This document shows positions 46,145-58,500 of a stretch of DNA of 64,000 bases, piece by piece. How positions within the stretch are numbered: position 1 is the first letter of the stretch; each line of letters starts with the position of its first letter. The position numbers and the translations under genes are program-made. The DNA lies in assembly GCA_021234155.1 (NCBI GenBank), contig JAJEKV010000004.1, forward strand, positions 14,476,716 through 14,540,715. The letters are read 5' to 3'. Source of the DNA: Isoetes taiwanensis (taxonomy: Eukaryota; Streptophyta; Lycopodiopsida; Isoetales; Isoetaceae). Under the pieces are notes generated by a model. That model ran no database searches. It had not been told where the DNA came from and saw only the letters and a list, made by a program, of their open reading frames with translations.

Positions 46145-46315
46145 TCTGAGCCCCCTCAGGCAACCAAGGATCTTGCAGAAGAGTTAGAGCTCATGGAATG
46201 GAAATCAAAAGCCTCCATCCGACTGGTCCAGGTATATGAACGCACTGATGATCATAAAATAGTGGAGCTTAAGGCGAAATTAAAGGACACAGTTTCTCAG
46301 GTTGCTGCGGAATAA
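46145..46315 (+). pseudogene. Short charged helical coding block right of the LINE
   Basis: From the ATG at 46145 the frame reads MSEPPQATKDLAEELELMEW, KSKASIRLVQVYERTDDHKI and VELKAKLKDTVSQVAAE to a TAA, 57 residues. It resembles coiled-coil sequence and may be the continuation of the block ending near 44000, now separated by the LINE. No family is recognised. Confidence 0.3.
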
Positions 46316-46784
46316 CTGAAAAATATCAGTCATGATGCTATAGTTCAAAAACTTGAACCCACGAAAATCTGCATTATCAATGACACAAATGGCTAGTTCA
46401 ACCCCCGAAAAGCTATGAACTGTCCCTGCTCGAAATGTGCCAAAGTGACGAGTGCAAACTTGGACAAAACTTCGACGAGGATCTTTGATATTAGGCTTCA
46501 CTATAAAACTCTGGTCATGGGCAAATATGACAGACTGAATGGTACAATTTCTCTCTCTTTTAAATTCTTATGTGGTTGATGGTAGGGTCCTATAGTCTAA
46601 AATTAGTGAAAATGATTTAAATAATGTGAAAGGTTATATGGTTGACCTCCTTGCAATAAAGGACAATACTCTGAAGCTAAGTACCAGTGGAACCCTTATC
46701 CATCTTCCTCTTAATTGTTCTTAGTGGATGCAAAAAATTAGTTAAATAAGTCCATCGATATTCCCATTTTTTTCTATTCTCAAG

Positions 46785-48320
46785 ATGGAGAACAAGACTT
46801 TCCAGATTCTCCCCGAGAATAAAAATTATAAGAATATTATTTTAACTAAAAAAAATTCTAGTGTTGTTAATTGCCCTGCTTATATTATGAAATGGCATCC
46901 TTTATATACCCTGGGGACTATTCCTGTGTGGCCATCACCACATGGATATCTTGTCCAAACCTCCCCCCAGCCTTTTAGACTCATGGCTACCTAAAAGCTA
47001 TTGGTGATTGTCTTGGGGAGTTTATAGAAACAAATTTCCCCTTGGTTTGTACTTCAGAAGAGGTGGATTTGAATTGGGAGAAGCACATAAGCACAATGAC
47101 AGACTATGATACCTTCCTTGACATTAACTTTAAGTATTCTAAAATGCCTATCGGTACTTATAAAGATAAAGGTAAAGCTCCCATGCACAAACGATTTGGC
47201 CCTGCCCCAGTTAAAGAAAGCAACATGGATAAAGAAAACTATGTTGCAGGACAGTAATAAGGGAACCAAAATCAAAGAAGTTGAAACTCCCAAAGAAGTG
47301 AGCACTATGGAATCAAGGACCATGTCTCCTTCACAGGTGATTCTATTCTCCCTTTGATTATTCACCCCCTTATGGTAAACAATGGTAGCAATGAAAGTAA
47401 GACTCCCGGTTGATATTAGCAGACATCATAATGATATTCAATGCAAACCTATAATTGAATACATTAATAGTAAAGAGGGCTTTTGGGACTACTTCCATTA
47501 TCATAGCGATTTCTCTAACATTGAATACGATGAGCATCTAGTTAGTAAACGAGTGAAGATTGAAAGGTGGTTTCTTACAAGAACCAGAGACAATGTAAAA
47601 ATAGCAACCCTGAACCCGTAAGAAAAAGTTCAAGGGTCTTCAAGAAAACTCTCTTTCATGGATATTAATCTAAAATGCCTTGCTTGGACTCTCCAAGGCT
47701 TAACCTCGAATATCAAGTGTGATAGACTTAAGGTTTGCCTTTCATCTATTAATTTTGATATTGTTTTCTTCCAAGAGTATAAGCTATGATGACAACTTTG
47801 CGAGAATGATTTTTAATGCTCTTCCTTCTAATTTTAAGCTTTCCATTAAAGCAAATAATACTTCTGGAGATATTTCCATGCCTTCTGGCTGGGGACTTTA
47901 ACATGGTTACTTGTAGCTATATGAGCTAGCTAGAACTCAACCTAATATTTATAGTTGTTTTAATCACATATTAGATGATCATATCCATTGTCTTCATGAT
48001 AGATTTTATTTTAGTAAGAACCTTTGGAATCATAACAACAGGGTCTGCAATTTAAGTGGTTTTACTTTGTCTGGTCATTTCCCTCAACTTGAGCAGAACT
48101 GGACAAAGTTCCTCAACCTACTGGCCTACTTGGCTAAATGGACTGGTGGGTTAGGCTGCCAAACCCGGCTCAAGACTTGGGGCAGAAAAATTCACACTAA
48201 GGAAAAGCAAAAGCTTGATAATTTGAGGACTTAGTGACAGCAAACTCCCTTGGATCAACAGGATCAGATCAAAATTCAAATTGAAAGAGAGGAAATTAAG
48301 ATTGTTAAGGGCTGATAGCT
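46785..48320 (+). mobile_element. L1-type LINE fragment, ORF1 end and endonuclease start
   Basis: A DUF4283-like segment reads IMKWHPLYTLGTIPVWPSPH and, after a shift, AIGDCLGEFIETNFPLVC-like sequence (about 46880-47040), followed by a basic linker. The endonuclease start reads KCLAWTLQGLTSNIKCDRLK and INFDIVFFQEYKL at about 47670-47790, corresponding to the W-N-V-R-G-L and Q-E-T-K positions of APE, and a LAGDFN-like LGDFNMV appears near 47885. The rest decays, with an EREEIKIVKG helix near 48280-48310. No RT is left. Multiple stops. Confidence 0.65.
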
Positions 48321-49560
48321 AAAGCCAAGATCAAAGAATCAAAAGAGGATGAGAGAGAGATCTTATTCCAAGTATTTTTTTAATCAAAGCCTAAGGTAGA
48401 ATTAAAAGGAATCAGATCTACAGATTACGCCAGTATAGATCAATGACTGTCATTTGAGTTATTTTAAAGATGGTATGGAAATTGAGCATTCAAGCATTAA
48501 CTCATTGCCCACAACCACAACATGAAATGCACAAGGATCCAATTTCAACATCATTGTAGATACAAGAAGTCCTATACGACCTGTCTAATACATTATAGCC
48601 CTAAACCCTAGCATCTTTCACAAATCATTAATTTGGCTTGAATAATTCATCTAACACATATTTGTGGTATACAACCACTAAACTATATGTTACACGTCCG
48701 TAAAAACTGACCGGACTTATAGACCATTACGTCCCCAAAATATCTCTTTCCTAAGATTTGGGCGTAGGTGGGCTGGAAAAAGGGGGATTCCAATTTTTTT
48801 TCTCTATGGTCTGAGGCGTTCTTCCTTTTTACGGTTGCTCTTCATGGTCGGAAATAGCAGGTCTTGGCTTCACGGGGGCTGCTAAGAACATCCTGATGGA
48901 GGGGCCCGGACGGCTTGGCTCTGCCCAAATGGACCTGCGATGGCATGTTCAGCGACTTCTTGTTTCTTCTTGCTTCTGATTTTGGAGGGCAACTCCACCT
49001 TCACCTATTTCGGTTCTTCCCCTGTCTTCCCGATTGCAGATGGATCAGTTGGATGCACAGAATGTAGAAGCCGCTTTTGCTTGCCGCTTTTGCCATGAAG
49101 AGTTTTGTTTTAGGAAGCAGAGAATGAGGACTGGTTTTAGGTAGCGGAGAGGTTTCTTGAGCAAGCAGAGAGCCCTCTTATATCATCTTCGGTGCTTCGT
49201 TCCACTGGCCCGTGGATTTGGATTTGGGCTTTGGACTGGACTTTCGAATTGCTTGTAACAGATTGTGCAGCTTCTGCCGGCTTCTGGTCTAGTTGCAAAA
49301 ACAATTTCTTGCGTGGCAATGGTTCATGACACCGTATTTCCCATTCGCAAACGTATTTTTATACGTGTATGGGGCGTATGGGGAGCGTTGTGCTATACAA
49401 GGGGTGTGAGGTGTAAAATCCATGCCCTTGATTTAGCATATTCCAACGATTATGCCTTTATCCAATGCACAAAAAAAACATTAAAACTTGCAGACATTAT
49501 AGCAAACGATTATTATTGTAATTGATAAAATTGACGGGGCTGAAAAAATTAAGCCTTTGC
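48321..49560. other. No gene recognised; probable upstream region of the MORN gene
   Basis: Only short frames. A 60-codon minus-strand frame at 49137-49319 has no motif. GTCCGTAAAAACTGACCGGAC near 48695-48716 is a small palindrome. The part close to 49560 may contain the promoter of the MORN-repeat gene, since a splice-donor-like site at 49671 ends a GC-richer stretch. Confidence 0.4.
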
Positions 49561-50588
49561 GTTGCACCGTCGCCTCGCCGGTAAAAACGCAGCCCTAAAA
49601 CATCGTTGCCCTGTCATCTGCATTCTCCAACACCGGGCGCTTCAGCTTGTTTCACGCTTCAATCGTAGAGGTAAAAAAAATGTTTAGATTGATGCGTTTT
49701 CTAAGTTGATGTGTTTTCTAAGTGGAATGATTGCCGAAAGTATATATGCCTCCCTTAGCTTAATTCTTTCCGTTTCCATATCTGTACTTATTTACAGTCT
49801 TGTGAAACTCTTTAAACTTTACTATTGAAGGAGAAAATGGTATGATAGTGAGCATATCCAATATTACCTAGTGTACAGTCCAAGTTTTTAACAAACACTA
49901 TTTATTTGGGATTACCTCCAATTTTTACCATATGAAGCTGTTTATGTTGAGAACCAAAAGTAAAAGATGCAAGTGCATTCTGGAGCTGTAAAATCATCGT
50001 TGGAAAATACCAGAATACCTTGTAATCATTAAGCTTCTTTTCTGTTGCATGAAAGTGGAACTTGCAGATTTATATCCACATTTTTAACCTCATATAGAAA
50101 AGCTCAAATTAGCCATGGCATATAACTTAGATGATATGGATGCCGCTATGTTGATTATATATGCCATGTGCGGCAATATGTTTTATGTTGCCATTTATGT
50201 AGAGCTGAATGTCTGCCTTAGCTTAATTTTTTCTGTTTTCCAACAAAAGCGTCAGTTCTGTATTTGTTTACACAGATTATCCTGTACATACTAATGTTTT
50301 TCATTGCAGCATAAATCATTGGTTTCTTTAGCTTGTCTCATTTGACAGTGTTTGCTTTTTTGCAGAAGTTGATCCCGCAGCCACCTGCAAATGCTGAAAG
50401 CTTACCAATACGGGGTAAGAAACCACCTGTTATCTTAGTGAACTACATGTTTTTCAAATGCTCTTTAACCACTGGCTTTTGATACACAAACCTCTTCTTT
50501 GTGCATTCACAAGCCTCTTCTTTTTGCAGATCTTGAGCCTGCGGCAACCTGCTATTACTGAAAGCTTATCAAAACTTAAGAGTAAGAG
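49561..50588 (+). other. Possible noncoding leader exons of the MORN2-like gene
   Basis: Three exon-like blocks have good splice signals: one ending AATCGTAGAG|GTAAAA at 49670, one at 50366-50414 (TTTTTGCAG| ... CGGG|GTAAGA) and one at 50530-50588 (TTTTTGCAG| ... AAGAG|GTAAGAAG). They lack long open frames in phase with the downstream ATG and would be 5' UTR. Another such block may lie at about 52103-52151. The link to the MORN gene is inferred from orientation and distance only. Confidence 0.3.
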
Positions 50589-52515
50589 GTAAGAAGTAAA
50601 TTTTTTCAGCCTGCAATTTCTATTTAACCACCGGCTTTAGATATGCAAACCTCTTCTCTTGTGCATGAATCCCATTGCGCAACAATTGCTCAAGCTGCAA
50701 TTAAATGTCAGATATCTGTCTTATCCATTTTTCATAATATTTTGAGCAAAACTGTGCTCAATGTGCCCTCCAAAACTGACCCGTCTTTGCCATACATATC
50801 AATTGAACTGCAGATACTCGTTTTCCTTGATTTCGGCATGTATTTGCCTATTTGCAGTCACAATGAGATGGAAAATAAGCAAGGTTACACCATTTGTAAC
50901 CACCTGATTAATTACAGTTAAGTTATCAGAAGATGCATGTAAGCTCCTTTGGCACATATACTTTCAAATGCTTTGGATCAAATACCTGAGCTATGTTTAA
51001 GTTACATCCTGAGGAGCAATGTTGACACATATCAGATGTCAATGGAGGCAACGTAGAATGCAGCTTCTTAAAATTCAAAGAAGGATTTATAGCATTTATT
51101 TATTCATTGTCTTGCTGCTCTGTTATTTGCATATTTAGCAAGAAACATCTCATTTTCATTATTATTTGTATCCTATCTTTCTTGTACGATAGGGTCTGTG
51201 CATATGCTCAGTATAATAGGATGCCTCTGCATAGGCTTTCTCTAAACTAGTGACTAGACGGAGTATTATAGTTTGGCAGCTGCAATAGAATTGTCTTTTC
51301 TTACCTTTGCAAAGTTGCATGCATGGTGCTTGATAGATGGAGATATATCACAATTAAAAACTTGGATCATGCCTTCACTCGTTTACTACATGCACTTTCG
51401 TTTACTACATGCACTTGTGGAAGCAGCTAGACATGGACAGACAGGACCTTGGAAGGATGATACCATCTTTGTAGTCTTCTTCAGCTTTATTTGAATACTG
51501 AGAAGCTTAGCATATAAAGCAAGAATGTTGCCATTTAATGAGCTTTCGTTCAAAGGTTGCCATCAGTCTTCTCAGGGTTGGAAATGCACTAAAGACCAGC
51601 TACTAAAGTGGTCAATTTTTATAAGCAAATTTGCTGCCACGTTTAGAGCACTTATTAGCTGTAGTCTTGTGGAACAATGCGTTTAAAAGTTTTGATTTGA
51701 TGAAAGAAAGCATAACCGCAGCATGAATGAAATTCTATTTACCGCCTCAGTTGCATCATGAAACAATTGTCGTCAGCATTAATACATTGGTATTAGTGCC
51801 ATGTAAGAAAAGGTTGATGATGGTTAATCTGCCACATTTTATTTATTCGTTGTCGTACTTCTATCATATTCGGAAGTAGAATCTGCAAAATGCCTACAGG
51901 CCTTTCCTTCATAGATGTTAGCAGGTCAAAGTATCCAACTCTCTGTGTCTAGAGGCAAACATTTGTGGATTGTTAATATCTTCAAATTATAGGGCATTAG
52001 TGCATAATATGATTATTGAACATGTAGTTGAAAATGTGTGGTTACTTGTTTTGAAATAATTACTCTCTCATAGGATCCTTTCATCTGCTGGTTGTTTAAC
52101 AGGTATTGTACCAGAATTTCACATGCCTAAAAAGTGATTGTGCCTACGAGGTATGTATGGCATCTAGGTAAGGAGAACTAATATCATTTTTTTTTTTTTT
52201 ATATCCTCTATTTATAAAGAAGATGAAATCCATGTTAACTGTTAATACTTTTATTTAGTAAGTTGTAAATATATCACAGAATTTAGATGAGTCCTGGGCA
52301 CTGAAAGGGACTAGCCAGAGATCTTCAAACCACTGTGCCTGGATTCAATTGAATGAGAAAAGTTTACACCATCTATTGTCCATTATCTTGGAACATTTTT
52401 ATTGGGAGCGTCTCCTTCTTTTCAATGTGGATGGGACTTGGGGAAAAGAGCATAAAGAAATATTGTACTGTAGCAAGTGAAACGTGATTAATATTATATT
52501 GTATCTTGGCTGCAG
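50589..52515. other. Presumed leader introns; no gene recognised
   Basis: AT-rich sequence with short, motif-free frames. If the leader-exon model is right this is intronic. Confidence 0.35.
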
Positions 52516-52521
52516 ATAATT

Positions 52522-54875
52522 ATGTCAAAGAAAGGAGCTTCAGCCCCATCAAAGGGCAAAAGCAAGGATCCTTCTGGTTAGATAATTAATGCACTAATAG
52601 TTTAAAACACCTGGAAAGATGAATAATCCATTTTATTTGTGCTATCGTCTTTGCATTTTACATAGCAGATGTCATAGACTCTAATCAATGGGATGGGGAC
52701 TTATTCTATGTGGAAAAACAACGTTCTTTGCATTTTATATAGCAGATGTGGTAGACTCTAATCAACTTATGATAGTGTTGGGATGGGGATCTATTCCATG
52801 TGGAAACACAGTGCATGTGCATGTGTTTCTACAAAATCCCAATCCCAAAACTCTCATAAGTTGATTAGAGTCTACAACATCTGCGATGTAAAATGCAAAA
52901 GACCGTAGCACAATGTTTCATAACAAAATGCATGTGCTTTTACACCCTTCATCAGTCTAAAACACCACGCATGCACTTTACAACACCTTGAACGTGAGCA
53001 ACCCTGCTGCTTGAGGACTAGTTCAATATATGGTAAAGCACTTGCTTTCAAGTGGTCGTTCACTAATGGCTCATTTTTCAACGTGGCCTGAGAGCCATGG
53101 TATGGTTGGTCTTTATTCTCATCTACTTCAATTCTCAACCCACAACACAACTAAACACAATAGCTTACTACACGGGAAAGGATGCAATTTCAGTTGGACT
53201 CGTGACTCTTAGTTGCGTGCACGTGTGTGTGTGTAACAAAATGCAACAAATAGATATATAAATTTGCCCAACTACAATCATATTGTGATTGTAGCAACTT
53301 TTAAATCTAGAAGTGAACTTTAGTCGCATTCTACAGTTCATTCTGAATTTACCTTACATTATCTAGAGCCACCAAGGTTATATAAATGCAACTAACTGGT
53401 CTCCATGTTTTAAAATATTTTTCTACTTGACATTGTCGAGGCATCCATGCAGCGATAGCAGAAGGGGCCCCGCCATCGGGAGTAGTTGGAAGCCACAACA
53501 AGAGGGCGGTCAGGGGTAGCAAAATGGGCCCCGCAACCGGCAGTACCTAGTAGTCACAACAGGAGGGGCCCAGCGATCGGCGGTAGCCAGGAGCGGAAGT
53601 TGGGTGTTGACTCTGTGTTTGATTTTTGCTTCATGTTTAGTTTTAGAAGTCTCTGGCGAGATTGCTCTATTCTTGGCTCCTTCAATCTTTTTCCCTCCAT
53701 CTGCAGCTCCAAGAAGACCATGCTTTAGAGGTTTAGAAGCTGCGAACAATGCAAACAAATCCTGTTCACAGCTTTTCTTCCAGGTTTTGGAGCTCGATGG
53801 TTTTTTGCTACTGGGTGAGCAAAATGTTCATCCCAAGTTCCATTTCATGATGGACAAATGGGACACGTGGTGCTACGAGAACAAATATGGCGACCCAACT
53901 TCTATTTTATTTTCCAAGGATGTCCAATAAACAAAATAATTTTAATGTGCTTAAAGCTTCTTCATATGGAGTGATATAGTAATGGATATTGTAGTGACTT
54001 TCTTTGTCATGTACTATTGCAGCACTTACAGAATCAGTACGCACATTGGGAAAGTTTTATTACTCCAACAATGCGACTTATGGTATATGTCCTCTTATTT
54101 ACATGTACAAAATATTGTCTAACAACGATAAGTCAATGCATGCACAGAAGGGGAGTGGATTACATTGGATCCATCTGTTGTTCCAACAAGTAAACCAACT
54201 CCTCCAACTTTAGAGGCAAACACAATAGGTAACAATTGACTTCCTTAGATCCCTTTGTATTCAAAAATAAATTTGAATTAGGATGCCATTTTGGCCCACT
54301 TTTAATTTATTTTAATAGCGTATTCATACAATCGATCATTTTACTAACTTGAAATTTAATTTATATTATAGAAAAGCCAAGATATGTTCGTGATGGGAAG
54401 GGGGTCTATGTAGATGGAAATTATCGATATGAAGGTGATTGGATCAAGGATGTCATGCATGGACAAGGTAAAATCGATCTTTAGGGAAAAATATATAGTT
54501 CTCTTTTTGTTTAAAGTATATATAGTTCTCTTTTTGTTTAAGGTCTTGTTACTCCTTTTTTATAGGGAAATTTGAATATGCTAGTGGCGCCATGTACAAT
54601 GGCCAGTGGGATAATGGGAAGTACCATGGGAATGGAGCTTATAAGGCAAGCATTCGTGTCTTATGCTTATCTAAAAATTTTAATATCAAACTTGTATATC
54701 ACCAATCTAACTTCTAATAGTCAAATATTAGTGGGCTGATAATCGATCATACGTTGGAGAATGGAGAGAAAATCGAATGCATGGACAAGGAATTTATGTG
54801 GATAAAGAGGGCCATTCATGGACGGGGCAATTTTTTAATGGCATTGGCCCAGGTCTTAATTGTAAATTGGATTGA
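52522..54875 (+). CDS. MORN2-like: MORN repeat protein, MORN2-like, complete in six coding exons
   Basis: Exons 52522-52576, 54023-54082, 54148-54228, 54372-54467, 54566-54645 and 54732-54875 join in frame (516 bases, 171 residues plus stop). All introns end in AG; four start with GT and the fifth with GC. The ATG at 52522 gives MSKKGASAPSKGKSKDPS. Then come LTESVRTLGKFYYSNNATYE and at least four MORN units: YEGEW (across exons 2/3), YEGDWIKDVMHGQGKFEYAS, YNGQWDNGKYHGNGAYKWAD and YVGEWRENRMHGQGIYVDKE, ending GHSWTGQFFNGIGPGLNCKL then D and stop. The last three units and tail match animal MORN2 in order, including the W-(T/S)-G-(Q/N)-F and final K-L. MORN2 relatives are linked to cilia, flagella and germ cells. 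In a plant this points to motile sperm, by inference. No defect is visible. Confidence 0.88.
52648..52903. repeat. Foldback repeat in the first coding intron of the MORN2-like gene
   Basis: TTTGCATTTTATATAGCAGA plus TGTGGTAGACTCTAATCAAC and more (about 52722-52808) is inverted at about 52823-52903 around the loop AGTGCATGTGCAT. The arms are about 80-85 bases. A further direct copy of the left arm lies at about 52648-52721. It resembles a small MITE or hairpin element. Confidence 0.82.
53463..53593 (+). repeat. GC-rich tandem repeat, about 2.5 copies
   Basis: A unit like GGGGCCCCGCCATCGGGAGT then AG(T/C)..GGAAGCCACAACA repeats with variation near 53463, 53526 and 53564. It stands out from the AT-rich surroundings. 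The frame following it (53604-53930; LELDGFLLLGEQNVHPKFHF, MMDKWDTWCYENKYGDPTS) lies in the same intron and is open, but I do not recognise it. Confidence 0.7.
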
Positions 54876-55147
54876 CCCTTGTGATTTAACATAATTTTCA
54901 TCAAGTTGATGGTGATGGAATTTTAACCATAATGTGGATACTTTTCTAATTTCTATGTCAAGTTTTTCTTTCTTTTTTCTGTGATTTTATATGCTGCAAT
55001 CTTACAAGAACATGTTGATAATAGAAGTGCATGTTGATATATTCTCGGAAGATGCGCTTATACATACAAAAAAATTATTGCGACACCCACCGCGAAGATT
55101 TCTTTAATTCCAAACCTATAAGGTTGGACCAACTATTAATGTCTAAT

Positions 55148-55590
55148 GTATTAATAGAATAGAATAGAATAAAATAGATTTTTTATCGTCCACGAAGACC
55201 AATTGGCCTATGGGACCCAAAGAAAAAGAGGGCAACAAGCGTATTACTGTCAGGATTAAAAAAGCCACGCCCCGAAGGGTTTTCGAGGGAAAAATCTTAG
55301 CAATAATAAGTATGCTGGTACACTGTACAATTGTAAAGGACAATTTAGTACTGTCCCGGAGGCCACAACTGAGTCCGTGTATCTAGCCCCAACAAGCCCA
55401 CGGACACTGTATTCAATAACTCATGCAGCGGCTGGTCAGGCACAACTAACCAAACATACCATGCTCGGATATGGGCAAACGCTGGGCAGATCTGAAGGGC
55501 ATGACATTCATCTTCAATGACGCCTTCATGGCAACCTGACAAAGCCTATCCTCCCATGCTTCCCGAGTCCAACGCCTGCCTGCTTAGTAA
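55148..55590 (-). mobile_element. 5'-truncated LINE (family A), C-terminus and microsatellite tail
   Basis: On the minus strand the end of the protein reads CHEGVIEDECHALQICPAFA, then HELLNTVSVGLLGLDTRTQL and a stop at 55345. The Cys/His pattern C-x-x-x..H-A-x-x-x-C is the family zinc-binding block. The 3' tail follows (CGTGGCTTTTTTAATCCTGA, TTTGGGTCCCATAGGCCAAT, TGGTCTTCGTGGACGATAAA) and ends in a degenerate (ATTCT)n run at about 55152-55176. It lies 270 bases downstream of the MORN2-like stop codon in the opposite orientation. Confidence 0.85.
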
Positions 55591-58500
55591 TGGATTTATA
55601 TCTATTCGCAATAGTCGAGATAAATTTAGTATTAAAAACAATCTTTAATAAGGGATTGCATTTCATACTGCATTTTATCATAGATTTGCAAGGCTATAGC
55701 ATTTTTGTCATACTCTACAAATCTGACGATTGGTGCGCACCAAGACACCATGACTCTAATTGAGAGACACCGGGCATGATACTTTGAATTCCTTTTTTCA
55801 ATCTGTCCACCTTACTATAACAACCTCTTCTCTAGATTCTTCGCTCTCTGTAGCATTTGCCAGATTTAAGTATGTATCTTCGTCGGTAGAATCTAGACAA
55901 TTTTTTTTTTTATGGGCCAATCGTCAATCAGCATAACCTGTATCTAAGACACCTCTTGAACCTTTTCTTTTGCAATTTCACCTATACCAGACAAAGAAAT
56001 GAGTATAGGACTCTCCCTTGCAAATCTTTACGTTAGCTCTTTCCCATATGACAAATGTGTAATCATTAGCTCTTTCTGATATGATAAATGTGCAGTCATT
56101 CCCAAGATTAATCTAAGGATATTTTGAAGGGCTAGTTATCTAATGAACCAAACAACTGCTCTTATGAACGTTCTGCTTGCTTTTCACCGTATCTCCTCAT
56201 CACGCTTTTGCTTTAATAATTAAATGTGCATGTTCCTTGAAAATCTGGACCGCATTTAAGTGCCTTATCTTCCTTGAATCTTACGCTGTGCACTAAATTC
56301 ATGATGCCAATAAACACACTAAAAGGGTAGTTCCGTGATGGGCTCTTTAACATTGTTGCTCTAACAACTAATTCACGTGCCAGAGCAATCATAACTCTTC
56401 AACGAAGTGTTTTTTCAATTCCATGGTTGAAGTATACATTCCATGCCAAAACATGGATCCTAGCAACAATAATATCATACATAATTCATAACTATAATGA
56501 ACTTAACCCTTTGACCATAAAATATTATAAACTATAACACCCAGCTCAATCAGTGTGCATTTAACTAGCTTTTCCTTGTGAGCATTCCGAATATCTTTCC
56601 AGGCTTTTCAGTAAACAAATCCTAGCATAACAAACATAACGAACGTCATACGTAACGTAGTTATAGTTGGCAGCAATTTTATCATGTAATATATACTAAA
56701 GGGTTAAACTTTTTAAAGCTCTCTATAACTTTGAATCAAAAATGTGTAGCCAGCAAGCTGAATGGCAAAGATGATCATCTTGGACATGCAAATAATTTTC
56801 TGAAAATCCAAAGTATGATTATACACACCAATGCGAAAACTTAAGATGGCTGATTGAACAAATTTATTACAGGCCCATAACTGTGTTCAGGCAATGGCCT
56901 AATATAAAATAAGAGGCTTTGAAATCATCCATGTGTTGCCAAACATAGCAAAAAAAGAAAACAACTTGGACTGGATGGATGGGTATACAAAAGCAATAAA
57001 TTAATACATTTAATTATTTCCTAGGCATTCTCAGAACGTCTATGATTTTACAGTTCAAAATTTTGAAAAAGTTTGTCCCCTTAGCGGCCTTTTCGCAATT
57101 TCTTGTTACAAACCATGTTAAAATGTATACTGATTGCGTAATATACTTGTCCTTCATGCAACAATACCAAGATCAATTACTAAGCTAAGTATTGAAGTCC
57201 ATTTATATCTCAAATAACTCATAAATGATACATACGTGGCTAAGTTCAAAGGTCAAAGTTGACATAACATGCGAGGAGAGTCTATGACGAGAACGGGATG
57301 AAACGATGTCGAAGACGAAATCCCAATCGGGATTCGAATAAGGTTCCAGGTGGACACCAAGATATAAAGATTTTCTATACCATAATGAAAACATCAACTC
57401 CCTATGCCATACTAGCAAAACATAAACAGAATGCAAACAAGCTAAACATCATACACTTTAACAAACCCATAATGTATTTCTATTAACATGGCAAGACTTG
57501 TGGTGAAGCAAAGAAACTACACAATAATGATCGATTTAGTTGAGCTATCTCTAAGCATAGACAAGGGAAATGGCCTGTATATCTAGGGGACAATCGAGAA
57601 TAAGTCGAGATAATGTTCGAGATCAGGTTGATGGACATCCCAATCCATCGGAGAAATATGCTAGCCAAAGAGATGAATATAAAACAAATGGTAGCATATC
57701 AATAAAAACCAATGACAAAAACAACATCCAAGCACATTAGAACTATGGAAAAACGAGAATCGCGCGAGTCATGGTAACAAACTGCAATATGATATAAAGA
57801 ATCTCCCAAACCCTTGGGAACAATATCTACGTGCATGTGATAAAAAAAATGGGAGCAGGGACATCATCCAAATAGATTCACAATATGTTGTCAGAAAATA
57901 CTCCTAGCGATCAGAAGTCGTAGAAAAGGTTTCTACAATGCTAGTATACAATGAAAAAGTTTCCACCTTACCATCATGATTAAGTTGGTTGCCTCTTTCA
58001 GAAGCTAGAGAGCACAAATGTTCAATCACAACGTCAATGAGGAAAAAAGGTTCAATATAGCTATAGTAACTATGCAATGCAAAGGAGTCAAAACAAGTGC
58101 CTTATATAATATATCAATGCAAGAAAAAAAGATGTTACGAGTGAAAAAACACTGTGGGAGTATGAATCGAGCTAAAAATATCAATAAGAACCAGAACCAC
58201 GACCTATTGACATAATGGTTGTGAAGGAAAAAACTCTACAATGCAATGCTCTCTTAGGAAAACCCCCGAACTTGAAAGGAAAAGTTCGTGACACTGAAGG
58301 AGGCGATGGATGCATAAGCTAAAAGCATAAATACTTATAAAAAATGAAAAACCATGTATACTAGAACATTAGGCTATTGAGAAGAAACATGGGACTTCAT
58401 AGAATGCTAGAAAAAGGAGGAGTAATCGATGTTAGGAAATTAATTATACTAACAAACAATGTTGATTACTCGGGGTACCAATGAATACTATAGGATATTT

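Noticed and set aside
53604-53930. Open frame (LELDGFLLLGEQNVHPKFHF..) as an extra exon of the MORN2-like gene
   Set aside because: Joining exon 52522-52576 directly to 54023 keeps the frame, and this block ends in a TAA without a usable donor, so it is left as intronic.
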